NCBI GenBank assembly: GCA_015956445.1
Contig: WIUZ02000019.1
Location: 620,001 to 684,000, forward strand
DNA length: 64,000 bases
Source: Thelephora terrestris
Lineage: Eukaryota > Basidiomycota > Agaricomycetes > Thelephorales > Thelephoraceae
Direction: 5' to 3'
Position 1 is the first letter of the stretch, and each line of letters opens with the position of its first letter. The notes beneath the pieces were generated by a model that was not told the origin of the DNA, did no database searches, and saw only the letters and a list, made by a program, of their open reading frames with translations. Positions 35,555-49,050 of the stretch are shown here, one piece after another. The translations under genes and the position numbers were made by a program.

Positions 35555-35850
35555 TCACATGGCGTCCATGCTTACTCCGCGTTTGATCCATTGTGCAATG
35601 AACTCCCGCGTATCGAGGTCTGGGAGTCTGGGAGGCATAGTATGCACTGCTGTTTTGTTCCGACTCGCTAGATGCGCATCGAACACATATGAGAACCCCC
35701 ATCTAGCAAGGGCGTCAAGTCGACGGGTATGAATAGCGTCGCTGGCGATCAAACGTTCCGTGCATTCAGGCTTGATAGCGTTGGCAAAGTACAGTGCTTC
35801 GCCGGAAGGCGCTTCCTCTGGACTGGAAGCCTTCCATTCTTAGTTGGTTG
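35555..35850 (-). other. Uncharacterised open stretch, possible gene fragment
   Basis: A minus-strand frame runs from about 35850 to a stop at 35555-35557 and encodes GEALYFANAIKPECTER, then RRLDALARWGFSYVFDAH and MPPRLPDLDTREFIAQWI. Its composition looks protein-like, but it has no convincing start, no clear splice sites and no family I recognise. It could be a fragment of a decayed gene between the TAPR1-like gene and the P450. Confidence 0.3.
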
Positions 35851-36040
35851 GTAGGGAAGCAGAGGAGCCAGGCCGCCCAAAAGTCCCAATCGCGGATGTG
35901 ATCACCGTGACGGAATGTTCCGTGACAATGACATGGAGGCTAGGCTTTCACTCAGTTAGAATCAACATTTGCTGAACGGCATAGTAGGTACACATTTATA
36001 GCAAAACCTCAGACCGAGCTCGAGCAAGACCCAGGAGGTG

Positions 36041-37882
36041 TTACTTGCGTGCGCGGAGGATAACGCGGAGGTCACCTCTCGGGTCCATGACGCCAGCACC
36101 TATCCGCTCCATCACAAATGTCGGACGCTCTGTAGATTCCGGATCAATCTCCAAATTGTACCGCATGAGAAGGAAGACCATGAACGCCTTAAGTTCCTTG
36201 TTTGCGAAATGCCTGGAAGAGTTGGATGGATCAGCCAAACCTCCTGAGACGAGAATACCGATGCGATCCACAAACCTTCCCTCGCACATCGAAACCCCAC
36301 CTCCCCAGAACATGGAATGGTTCACGACATTCTTCCCATTCTTGCCGAACCTTTTCTCAGCCATGTACCTCCTAGGATCGTACTCCCAGGGATTCTCATG
36401 TATCTCCTCATCAAAATGCACCGCCCTCGTCACACATACAATCTCATCGTCCGTGTCGAAATGGTAACCACCAAGTTCCGCAGGCTCGTTGACGCGTCGG
36501 AAGGGCGTGACGGAGGTCGTGTACCGAAGGGTCTCCTGGATAGCTGACGTGAGAAGGGGGAGTTTGGCCGTAGAGACGAACTCGTGGAGGTGATCTTCGA
36601 TATTTTGACCAGGGTTCTGTTGTTTCCAAGTCGCGACAGCCTCGTCGATCTCGCAAGTCAGAGGCCGAAGTCCTTCCGCTCGTTGGAGATTCAGGGCAAT
36701 CAACCAGTACCCCGCATTAGGGGCATTCCCCATCAAAGCGAAGAGGAGGGAAATAAAGAAAGCCCCGATGATCCCTGAATCCTAAAATTGCATAAAATAA
36801 GGAATCACAGCTCTCCCGTACACGTAGAACGAGAACACACATAGTCATGACTCCGTAGCACCCGCTCGTTGTCCAACACCAGGTCCGAAGCGTCGTCGTG
36901 GGGCCCATCGAAATACTCCTTGAATAGATTTTGCATTGTAGCCAGCCCTTTGACGTGCTTCCTCAAGAATAACCGGGGGACACCGGCAAGCACCAGATGA
37001 AATGTTTCGTCGAAGTCGCGGAACGGCTGGTAGGAGTCCACGGCTGGGCACGAACGACCAAAGAAAGCATAGGCAGAGGCTTGATAGATCATGGGCAGGG
37101 CAAAGTCAAGCAGCGGGGTGCTGACTCCTTCGACCTTCGAACCTTCCCTTCCCAGTAGTTCCCATACGGCCGTTGTATAGGATTCAACGACAGGGACAAT
37201 ACCCGTGGATGAGAGGTACTTGTGTTGAGTGGGATGAAGGATTTCAGAAGTGATGTCTGACTTCATGAGACTGACCGACGGATTGGTGTGTCAACAGGTT
37301 AGTGGTACGTAAATGGAACAGATTTGCTTCAATGCTGACCTCGCGGGAAGGCCGAAATATTCAATGTTCATGATGATGCGAATATGTTCGAATTCATATT
37401 TCTGCAATGGTGTGTCAAAGAATGATTCAAAAAAATTGACGTTACTTCTGAGCGCGGACCTGTGGATCTCGGTAAATCTCGCTCATCAGCTACATCAAAG
37501 CGAAATTGTCAGTAGGTATGAATGCGCAGCGAGGAAGGGACATACCGACGGAGACACAACATAAGTAACGACCCTCCCAAACGCCTTGACCGCGAATACG
37601 TCCCCATACTTCCTCCTAAGAACAAGTCAGTCATGCAGCCATATGATGGGCATTGACAGCCGGGACCTACCGTGCGCGGTCGAAAAAGGCGTCAGGATCT
37701 TTCCCAAGCTCGAGCCCAGACCCCACCCACGGAATGAGGTGCGAGACAATTGGAGCCCTACTTTTCAACGCCCGATTTCGCTTGCCGTACAAGGTCTTGA
37801 CAACAATGAACAGTACGCCCGCCAAAGCGGCGGAGATGGTTGGGTAGGACAAGAGTGCTTCCGGCTGAAGGGCTGACGACAT
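36041..37882 (-). CDS. Cytochrome P450, CYP7/CYP8-like
   Basis: Membrane-anchored haem monooxygenase. The ATG at 37882 starts MSSALQPEALL followed by a hydrophobic anchor (residues 12-30), then a basic stretch and PIVSHLIPWVGSG. Exons follow for RKYGDVFAVKAFGRVVTYVV, LMSEIYRDP, FEHIRIIMNIEYFGLP and the long middle exon (36845-37266). The I-helix reads LLFALMGNAPNAGYW, without the usual AGxDT, as in CYP7/CYP8-type enzymes. The K-helix ExxR is QETLR, and the haem loop is FWGGGVSMCEGR, split by an intron just before HFANKEL. The stop is at 36041-36043. All key residues are present. Substrate is unknown; sterol- or lipid-like substrates and rearrangement-type chemistry are possible from the I-helix. 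No terpene, polyketide or peptide synthase gene is nearby. Confidence 0.9.
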
Positions 37883-39565
37883 TGTCGCTCAGTGGTACTG
37901 GGGTCAACAGCGGAGTGTGTGGTGGGCATGGGGTGAAATTTAAGAGCTGATCCTTCGAACGGATTTGCAAAACGGGTTGCCAACTGATGGGTGGAGGCAT
38001 TCCACCGCCTACATCTTGTACAGCGGAATGTATAGGGATGAGACCCCAAGTCTCTGTTCTGTTCTTGATGGTGGCGGAACTTGGCATCTTTACCGCAGTA
38101 GAGACCCCTTGGAACGGGGGCCGACCCTCATGACCAAGCTCCGCTTGTCACGATCGGGGGAATTATGCCTAGGATAAATTGTGAGTCCTGCGCAAGCGAC
38201 CGTGCAGACCAAGATTGAATGAGGAAGCTGGGTTCTGATTTGCTGGAGATCGATGTACAGGCTTGGTGATGCCGATCTCCTATACAATAGAGCAAAATTT
38301 GGGCCGTGTTCCCCCAAAACATTGCTAACGGTTCGAAGGGATGCTGTAATTTGAGAGGGTGCTTTAGTCGGGTGCCTCTTGGAGTGGGTCGGAAAATCCT
38401 TTTTGCGCCTGAGAAGCAACGAGTGGGGACGTATAGGGGAAGCCTACGGGGTTCTTGCTGCACGTGCATGATGTGGCGGGGGCACAGTGCCTAGAGAGAC
38501 AATCGACTTCGGGGAAACATTCGGTAAAAACGTTCATTTCTTCCACGAGTATCACAGGTCCGAGTCGGAGGGTTGGTAGCAAGAAGCGGCTAAAGGAACG
38601 CAAGATACTGCACCAAATCGACCACTCCGGCAGTCAACAGTCGACGTCGGCCAATGTCCCCAGCCAAGACTGAATTGACCAAACGTTTTACGGATGCTTG
38701 AGTAGGTTTTTGATGCCGGGGTGGTCGTGCGCCTACAGTGGTCTGCACATATAAATCCGACTTTGGAAGGATCCTCGCTCCCCACGCGAGGAAGTATAGG
38801 CTTGGAACAGTAGCGCCGCTGGCACCAGGTACCTCAATAGACCCCAATGCGCAGCGAGAGCAGAGGGTGCGAGATATGGTTCAGCTGTGACTATAGGACC
38901 TGTTGGGCGTTGTTATCGTTTTGCGTTTCCGGGTAAACAAAGCTCTTCGTTGGGGATAAAGGAATCAAAACACAACACATGTGGTTTTCATTTCAAGCAC
39001 CCGATATCCCGGGACGACTCTGTGGTCAGTCTGGGGTCCCTGACAAGCACGCCCTTCGGCTCCGTTCGTCGTACGTGATACCACAAGTTCAGGATAATGT
39101 CCTTCCCCGGTAAATAACATTGGAGGCAGTGACGTCAAGCCCAGGGTCAGCTATATGAATCTGCGGCCATACAGCTGAATTGTGGCGGCAGGGCAGCGAC
39201 AGCGTGTGGGCCGAGAGTGCTTTCCGGATAGCATGGGAATGCTGGCCATCTAGAGACTGCGAAAGCAAAAGAAAACAAATAAGAATTTTTGGCAGATCTG
39301 GACCCACCACTGCAGGCTCACTGCGCCTTTTCTGACGCGTCAGATCGAGCCTTTGACGTGAAAAATAGGCATGACGCATCCCGATCAGATTTCTAAGATC
39401 CGCACTTCTCCTCATCCCTCCACCATGGGTATGACATCACAGGTGACCACCCACCGCCTGACCCCAATGTCACGGGTGGGTATAAGAGGGGCCCCACCAG
39501 GGCTTTCACGCAGCTTTCATCCAACCCTTCACACCCCTCTTATCCCACACACTTGATCTTTTACC
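37883..39565. promoter_or_regulatory. Divergent intergenic region with TATA box for the downstream gene
   Basis: This 1.7-kb region lies between the P450 (-) and the hydrophilic stress-type protein gene (+). A good TATA element, TATAAGAG, sits at 39481-39488, 78 nt before the ATG at 39566. No coding sequence with recognisable motifs was found between 38.0 and 39.4 kb. The length suggests elaborate upstream control of one or both genes, but I could not identify specific sites. Confidence 0.5.
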
Positions 39566-41307
39566 ATGACTTCCTCCGTTCAACCCCCAGTGCTTAATCC
39601 TCCCATCGGCACTCCCTCCAATGAGTGGGCGAAAAAGACCGCCTCTTCTCTCGACCCATTTCCCCAGGAATCCTCCAAGAATGTCATCTCTGAGAGTCAG
39701 TCACCCGGCGTGACCCCTGGAGACGAACTTCCAGGAGCATTCCCCAGCCACGGTCAAGGAGAGACCTCTACCGGCCCCACTAACATCACCGAAACCATCG
39801 TCGATACTGCAAAACAGTACCTTCCTACCAGTGTTATGAACAAAGTCGAGACCTTCCTCGGTATAGCTCCTATTCTTAGCTCAGAAGAGTCAGATCCTCA
39901 CGTGTTGGGACATGCTCAGGTAACAACAACTCGGGAACCACGGGAACAGACAAAGGTGTCAGGGCCTCCGAACATGACATTTACCACAAAGCGTCTCTTC
40001 CCTCGCAAGAGTTGCGTGGAGCCTTACCTCATGAACACGTTGGTGGCGTCGGCTCCCTTCCTGGGGCCTCCATCGAGAAGAGCGTGGCTGTCCTTCCAGA
40101 TGAAGAAGCAGAGTTGTCTCAGTCGGATACCTATGCTGGACGCAACACCCCTGGTTATCAAACTCCACGCGACCGTCAGTCCATCTCTTTATCCCGTAAT
40201 CTACCAAGCTCACAATCCCTCAGTTAAGGCAAACGGTACCAGCCTAGCGCAGACTGTCGTTCAGAAGGCCACGAAGGTCGGAGTTGCTTCGGGAATCGTC
40301 AAGGCTGACGATCCAACGAAACCTCCGTCTGAGAACGTAGGCAAGGGGTATCCTGAAACAATCACCAGCCGTGAAATCGAAAACGCTCAGCAAGCAGTCG
40401 GCAACATCAAACCAGGTACGCCTGTGGTCATCGTCTCTCTGTATACACCATTATTAACAGCTAACGGTTTCTAGTCGCGTTTGACATCAAACCTGCGCAG
40501 GACGTTTCCATGCCTTCGACAGAGAAGCAGGGACAACAACCTGGAGAACACACTGGTGGAGTGGGTTCCCTTCCGGGATCCAAGGACGAGCAGGACGTGG
40601 CGGTCCTCCCGGATGAGCGCCTGACGAAGTCTTCGGAAATGGTCCGCCCAGAACAACCACAAGAGCCAAGCGATTCAATCGACAAGTCTCAGGTGGACAC
40701 CAGCGCTATGGGCGGTGAAGCTCGCGGTGCAACAGACCCTTTTAAAAAGGCGTCACAGTTAAGGGTAAGTGCCGATTCTTGTGATTAAGTAACCCCACCA
40801 CGACCCCCAACGGGTGCACAGCGGTCTCGTCAGCTCGGTGATCCCACCATTCAGCTCCAACCCCGTATTCACCCTCTCGGCGGTGATGCGTCTAGCTGGC
40901 ATGGGATGAACTTGGGTCCCGCAGCTACAGAAGAGTGGGAGCGCGCCGCCGCTTCGACCAATGATGTATCCGACCTTCATTCATTGTGTTTTTCCAACCC
41001 GTTTCTCGCGTTCTAATTTAGTCCCCCATTTTTGTTGCAGGATCCTCCAACTGAGACCGTGGCTATTCCATCCGAACAGAGGACTACTACCGCCGAACCT
41101 GTTCAACACAGCAGCGCGTCGAATGAGTCCGATAACGTTGCAGGTATTCACAAGTTCACCGCTAGCGAAGGCAGCACCGAAAGTCAGCACAAAGCTACAC
41201 TGAAGGAGAAGATCTCCGGTGGGATGAAGGTTGTCTCCGGGAAACTCGGGCACGACAAGTCAAAGGTCGAAGAAGGCAAAAAGTTGATGTCCGGGCAGCC
41301 CGCGTAA
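39566..41307 (+). CDS. Hydrophilic LEA/CsbD-like stress-type protein with repeated motifs
   Basis: Predicted disordered, highly hydrophilic protein. Exons: 39566-39860, 39920-40174, 40224-40415, 40475-40764, 40822-40965, 41041-41307; all five introns (49-75 nt) restore the frame. A motif GGVGSLPG followed 7-10 residues later by VAVLPDE occurs twice (about 40048-40110 and 40555-40617). The C-terminus, LKEKISGGMKVVSGKLGHD then KVEEGKKLMSGQ, resembles the amphipathic repeats of CsbD/LEA-like stress proteins. No transmembrane segment or signal peptide is visible. A strong TATA box precedes it, as is common for inducible genes. The role in desiccation or stress tolerance is inferred from composition only. 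Confidence 0.78.
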
Positions 41308-42047
41308 TTTGTGTATCTCTTTTAGGGGCATTCTCCCTCGCCCGCAACACCGCAGCCTATTCTCCCGAAGTATTGATTGGTTCTTGAACGAAAACCCTCC
41401 ATATTGTACGATTCAGCAATTGCCTGTATCTTAGTGACATTCTTAAGTTATAATCTAGCGATGGTGGGATGCACAATGCATATCAGCGCACAATGTCCAG
41501 CGTGTGATACCCGCCGATATATTCGCCGTCGGAGACCCGAGCACTTATAGCGGTCTAAAAACCGCTACCATTCTTAATGGATTGCGTTGGATGACGAATC
41601 TAGCTTACCAAGCCTATGGATGGCGTCGCTACGAAGAGCTGCACATAACGTACGGATGACCATAAAGCAAACTGATGATTGACCCACTTAAATCGCTCGC
41701 TCGCTCGGAGCGCCTGGCGGGCCGAGAGCAGCGAAGTAAGCGGGACGATGCACACATATTGCGCGCTACGAGCTGGCATACCTCTCGAAAAGTTGGGCCC
41801 AAGCTTCTTCTGCTCGAAAGGTTCGTCAATCATTGGCTAAACCAGCGAGGCGAAGGGGATCGACATTGTCTCCCAAACCCGCAGTGCACCCGGCGGGTTA
41901 CGATTGCTTTGCACTAGGCTGGAATCCAGCCTCGAATTCAGAGGCGGAGTGGACGCGGTTTGCAAGGGGACGGTACCTAGGGGGGCAACGCCCCCGAATA
42001 TGTTAGTAGTATCTGTTAGAGTAGTAGCTCTTGAACACGCTCGTTTC

Positions 42048-42569
42048 TCAATGCCCAAAAAATGAGGTGAATTGGGGGAGGTAGAAGCAGTTGGGGCGAC
42101 ACCCTCGCTCACCAAACTCTTTCTTCAACTGCACCTTGATTTCATCCTCCATCACGCCTGGAATAGGCTTTCGATCTTCCTGATACACTTCTTCATGACT
42201 TTCTGGACCGTCTAGGACGAAAGGCCCTTGTACGATCTGGGTGATGACCAGCACGTCGTTTACGACGGACTCCAGCCTGCGTGGGGCGGAGCAACAGTCC
42301 AAGACGATTTCCTTCGCGTCGAGCAACTTTCGAAGTCGAATCATGATGTTCACGTCTTGACTGTGGTCGTCGGAGAGTTCGTAGCCTTGCTTTTCCTTGT
42401 ACCACCCGTGGCCCTCGTCGTTTGGGATGACAAGTCCACCGATAATCGAAGCCCAGGCGCGAGCTGGGCCCTTCCTGACGCACGGAGGAGGGCGATACCA
42501 CGGCGGAGGTAAAGGCCTTTCGGGTTGAGGGTTTTCGTAGATATTGGAAGGGGTAAAGTACTTGAACAT
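42048..42569 (-). CDS. Hypothetical protein, 173 residues
   Basis: A single-exon frame starts at an ATG (42569) with MFKYFTPSNIYENPQPERPL, then a Pro-rich stretch (PPPWYRPPP), a segment ASIIGGLVIPNDEGHGWYKE and a helical, charged middle (MIRLRKLLDAKEIVLDCC). It ends at a TGA at 42048-42050. No signal peptide or membrane segment is visible and I do not recognise the family. A second copy sits in unit 2, where it has lost its start codon and 3' half. It lies just downstream of glucoamylase 1 on the same strand. Confidence 0.5.
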   Translation of the reverse strand: MFKYFTPSNIYENPQPERPLPPPWYRPPPCVRKGPARAWASIIGGLVIPNDEGHGWYKEKQGYELSDDHSQDVNIMIRLRKLLDAKEIVLDCCSAPRRLESVVNDVLVITQIVQGPFVLDGPESHEEVYQEDRKPIPGVMEDEIKVQLKKEFGERGCRPNCFYLPQFTSFFGH

Positions 42570-42826
42570 TGTGAAGGGTTAAAGTTCGATCAAGGGTCGA
42601 TTCACGCAACTTAGTGCGCCCACCTCGAGGGACAGTAAATATACGTTTACTACGACAGCACCAGGGGTCCATCGGGCCGGTTCTAACTTCTGACAGGAAA
42701 AGGTATTGTACAAGGATGCAGACTTCTGACCAGGTTTCAGGTTTAAGAAAGGATTCAGTACACAGAAATATCGGGAAGAGAGGGAGACCGAAGCATAGAA
42801 AAACTTCCGCGCATGACTGCACAATT

Positions 42827-44944
<2,118 letters not shown>

Positions 44945-44998
44945 GGTTGAAGGGAAGAAGAGAAAGAGTTGGAGATAATGGGCGGGCTGGTGGACATT

Positions 44999-45006
44999 CT
45001 TATATG
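44999..45006 (-). promoter_or_regulatory. TATA box of glucoamylase 1
   Basis: The minus strand reads CATATAAG here, 55 nt upstream of the start codon at 44944. The same element stands at the same distance in unit 2, which supports its use. Confidence 0.6.
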
Positions 45007-45885
45007 ATGCTTAGCCCCTAGAAAAAAAGGTAGGTGCTATAATGTTGCGTCATGTCCCATGGAAGGCGGCGATACACTTACTGGGACATCACGTAAGATC
45101 TCCGTAATTTCTGATCCCCATGGGCTGCGTGCAAAGCGCTGCTGTTGCGACCTCCCCGATTGCTTGACCAGGTCCAAGGCAAATCAGGGTCGTCACTGGG
45201 GTAAAATGGCTGAGGAGATGGCTGAGGAGGGGAGGGGGAGCCTTGCTCGTTCCGCAACTGGTCACCGGTGATATCAAAGGACCGAGAAAGGATGAGGTTG
45301 GTGCTGATAAGGTGGGGGATGTCACGGACACGCGGATTGCAAGTTCAACGTAGCCCTGTCCAGTTTTCGAACTAAACCGCTACCTGCAAAGTCTGGAAGG
45401 CCCGGTAATGACCGAACTGGTCCCGAGCAGAACTTGGGGGGACACCTTTGATCATTGGCAATGGATACCATTTTCATCGGGAGTGAGGGTCTTTGATCAA
45501 GGATCCAGGTTCGAGGATGCGCCTTTCAATGAGGGAAGCGTAAGCTTATTGAGAGGGGAAGGTCGCTGACTTTGAAAGACGCGGAACCGTGCGGGGATGG
45601 TCGCGACAGGCTTACGACTTCTGGAAACTTCGCCCGGGAAAGGCGCCTTGGTCGCTCGGCTCTTCCCGATGTTTCATTCTGTGCGTGCAGCCTCTGGTGA
45701 AAATCGAAAGAGGGTGGTCGTCATCCGCTTTGTCATAACGGTGGTCTTGACCCGGGAACACGTTTGGAGCGAGCCAGAGCTCACTGTCGTGCATCCATCC
45801 TGGCGGCTCGAGTTTGGTATTTTTGCCTCGTGGGAAAGATCGAAGGTGGGGGATTGTGTGCACAGTTTCCCCACACGTGGACGGT
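45007..45885 (-). promoter_or_regulatory. Upstream region of glucoamylase 1 with CreA-type sites
   Basis: About 880 bp upstream of the gene is conserved in unit 2. It contains hexamers fitting the CreA/Mig1 core SYGGRG, for example CTGGGG at 45196-45201 and GCGGGG at 45591-45596, both with counterparts in unit 2. Small open frames in this stretch (for example 45089-45331, -) are also conserved at DNA level but lack recognisable motifs; I treat them as promoter rather than genes. Function of the hexamers is inferred. Confidence 0.45.
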
Positions 45886-46342
45886 GGGGGACGGTACCCG
45901 CCGATATACTCGCCGTCGGAGATCCGAGCAATTGTAGCGGTTTAGTGACCGCTAATAATGGATTGCGTTGGATGACGAGTCTAGCTTACGAGGAAGCTGA
46001 TGGATTGTTGGCGCTGGTCCAAGCCTATTGAGGGCGTCGCTAGCTGACCATAAAGCAAACTGATGATTGACTCACTTAAATTGCTCGCTCGTTCGGAGCA
46101 CCTGGCGTGCCGAGAACAGCGAAGTGAGCGGGACGATGCACACATCTTGCGCGCTACGAGCTGGCCCACCTCTCGCTTTTTTCTCTCGAAAGGTTTGTCG
46201 ATTATTCGCTAAACAAATGCGGCGAAGGGGTATCAACATTGTCTTCCAAACCCGCAGTGCACCCGGGGGGTTTTGATTGCTCTGTACACTAAGCTGGAAA
46301 TCCAGCCACGAACTCAGAGGCGGAGTGGACACGGTTTGCAGG

Positions 46343-46600
46343 GGGAGGAGTCCAAGGCGAATTCCTTCGCGTCAAGCAACTTTCGAAGTCGAATCGTGAT
46401 GTTCACGCCTTGACTTTGATCGTCGGAGAGTTCGTAGCCGTACTTTTCCTTGTACCACCCGCGGCCCTCATCGTCTGGGATGACAAGTCCACCGATGATC
46501 GAAGCCCGCCGGGCGCGAGCTGGGCCCTTCCGTGACACCCGGAGGAGGGCGATACCACGGCGGAGGTAGAGGCCTTTCGGGGTGGGGGTAAAGTACTTGA
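46343..46600 (-). pseudogene. Broken copy of the 173-residue hypothetical gene
   Basis: This is the unit 2 counterpart of 42048-42569. The middle matches closely (ASIIGGLVIPDDEGRGWYKE, then RLRKLLDAKEFALD), but the start codon has become ACG (around 46596-46598), the Pro-rich segment is rearranged and the 3' half is missing through a deletion of about 340 bp. It is not expected to encode the full protein. Confidence 0.65.
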
Positions 46601-46876
46601 ACGTTTTAAAGGTTCAAGTTCAGTAAAGGATCTATGCACGTAGTGCGCCCACATCGAGGGACAAGTAAGCATACGGGACTGCTTAATTCGGGGGAGTTAA
46701 CTACGACAGCCACCGGGTCTCCATCGGGCCGGTTCTAACTTCTAGCAGAAAAAAGTATTGTAAAAGGATGCAGACTTCTGACCAGGTTTCAGTTTTGAGA
46801 AGGGATTCAGTACGCAGAAATATCGGGATGGAGGAGACCGAAGCATAGAAAAACCTCCGCTCGTGGCTGCACAATT

Positions 46877-48989
46877 TCACCTCCAGGTGTCGCTGAGGGT
46901 CGCAGAACCGGCGTCAGGAGTTCTCCAGCTCCAGTTGGGGTCAGAAGCCCAGACGATTTCGTCACGACTCTTCTTGATGTACTTGTAATCGACGGACGTA
47001 TACCCTGGCAACGTGATGTTCGCTTTATAGGCCCGTCAGCAAGCGGTGATTGAATGCCCGAAGATGCGCCAGCACAAGCACTCACCGCTCCAGGTCGGGT
47101 AATTCTGAGATGACAGAGGGACCGCGTTTTCTGGCAACCAGTTGCCGAGCTCCGGGACCGAACCAACGAGGAAGACGTTCTCTGTCACAGGATTGAAGAT
47201 TGAAAACAATTTGAGTCAGATCCTTCTCTCACCTCCGATGTTCGTCGTAGCGTAAACGTTGAAAGTCACGGACGCGGTGGGGCCGGGATTGGACCTACAG
47301 ACCGATGGAACGGTCAGCCCCGCAGCTCCCCAAGATGCCGGTATAAACCCGTCTCGAGCGGCGAAAGCGGTGAGAGCGCTAGCGTATGACCAGGTAAGGT
47401 CTTTTGCGCTCAGCGGGGAACCGTTGTCGCGGGTAAATTGTTCGGACAGACCGCCATCAGATGGGGTGTACTTGGCGTTAATGAGAACGAACCCATCAGC
47501 GAAGTTTTTGATAGCGGCGAGCAGGGTAGAGTAAGTTGAGGTTGATGCTGGATAGGAACCGCTGCCAACGTCGGATATGAACTGGCGGAAGAAGAGGAGA
47601 GAAGTGGAGGTGACGTTGATCACTTGTTGTTGCTCCCAGACAATAACGGCATCGTAGAGTTGCTCGGCAACCGCGAAGGTCGACAGATACCATGGCTGTG
47701 TGGGGGATATATTAGCTGGAAGGATAGTGCATGGTGATTCAGATGCGCTCACGTTGCCATTGTAGTAGACGTCCTCTGGGTATCTTCCAGTGGCAACAGC
47801 CGCGTTACCCGCAATGCCGTTGTTAATCGAATAGATACTCCGGAAAGAATCGACGTATACTTTTAGATTGGACAGAGCGACGTCAGAGCACGGCTGGAAC
47901 GTTGCAGCATCGCACCCAGCTGCCGGGTCGAAGACGTGTATGGAGGCGAGGATGGTGTTTGAGTCAATTCCGGAGCGACCACCACCGGTATTGGCGGTGA
48001 AGTAACCGCCGGCAGAATTTTTGAAAGACTCGACGATCGATCAGCGAGACAGTCAAAGGATAGCGTCAGATATACACACCTGTTGGAAACACAGGAGATT
48101 GTTTGCTTGGTCAACATACCCAGGAATGACGTCCATTTGATCAAGGTCCTCGGCGAGAGCAATGCCCTCCCTCAGCGCCCTGTGTTGGACGGCAGTTGTC
48201 CAGAATGAAGAGGAAGGGATCTCCTCCCACAAATCGAAACTGGTCTACGTCAGCAACGAAAGGTAAAGCGTGAGCTGAGGCATACGTTGTACGGTTCCAG
48301 TAGTTTTGGACGTAGTCGAGGTCTAGCTTGATGACGGGCCACAGGTTCTTGGTGACCCATGTGGTGTTTCCATTCGCAATCAAGTAGTTGGCATAAAGCA
48401 TGAAAGTAGTAGCTCGCAGAGCAGGACTGTCCCTCTGTGGTCGACCTACGTTGATTCCAAAAGTTAACAAGTGTGTGGAAGGCCTGGGGGAGTGCAGACG
48501 TACCCCAGCTGTCAGTGTAAGCGGTTTCGTCGATGTGAAACTTGGGTTCACCCAAACCACCAGTGGACTCAGTACCGCTGGGGTTGGTTAACGTTTGAAT
48601 GTGCACTTGAGATAAGAAAAACTGGTCTATCTTGGCGCGCAAGGTAGGGTCTTCCTCGCTGGCGACCTTTTGGGTGATCACTTTGAAGGTGAGAGAAGCA
48701 TCCCGAATCCAAGTGTAGAGGTAGTTTGGATTATAGGTGTTCGGGCTGGCGATGACGACTCCCGACTTAATTACGGAAGATTCCGGTTAGAGAAGGTGAG
48801 CGGATTGTATTGAAGGCGACGAACCAATGCGCCAGACGACTTGGAACCGTCAGGTCCAATGTTCGCCAATACTCCCGCCTGGGCGATTGCGGACTCGGTC
48901 GAGATGTACGACTGGATGGGAGTCGGTCCAAGGAATTTTTCAACACATGAGAACACGAATGCAGTCAGCAGCACGCTAAAGCTGCGCAT
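46877..48989 (-). CDS. Secreted glucoamylase GH15 with CBM20 (copy 2)
   Basis: Paralogue of the unit 1 glucoamylase with the same exon layout. ATG at 48989, signal peptide MRSFSVLLTAFVFSCV. Both catalytic Glu positions are kept (DLWEEIPSSSFWT and GGLSEQ), as are RPQRDSPALRATT and AKDLTWSYASALTAF. The CBM20 ends DPNWSWRTP then LSDTWR, TGA at 46877-46879. Changes from copy 1 are mostly conservative and no frame is broken, so both genes look active. Differences cluster on the surface-type positions of the catalytic domain (for example FTRDNGS for VNRDNGT) and in the CBM20 (KSRDEIVW for KHNDQVIW). A TATA box lies 54 nt upstream. Confidence 0.94.
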
Positions 48990-49042
48990 GGTTGAAGGGA
49001 AGAAGAGAAAGAGTCGGAGATAGTGGAAGGCTGGTGAATATT

Positions 49043-49050
49043 CTTATATG
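49043..49050 (-). promoter_or_regulatory. TATA box of glucoamylase 2
   Basis: The minus strand reads CATATAAG, 54 nt before the ATG at 48989. It is the counterpart of 44999-45006. Candidate CreA-type hexamers CTGGGG (49234-49239) and GCGGGG (49621-49626) lie further upstream, again matching unit 1. Confidence 0.6.

Noticed and set aside
3813-37882. Secondary-metabolite cluster made of Zn-cluster regulators plus the P450
   Set aside because: No polyketide, peptide or terpene synthase gene lies in the window, and housekeeping-type genes separate the array from the P450.
45089-45331. Open frame conserved between the two glucoamylase units (also 49080-49406)
   Set aside because: Conservation is explained by the DNA duplication; the frames differ in length and lack motifs, so promoter sequence is more likely.
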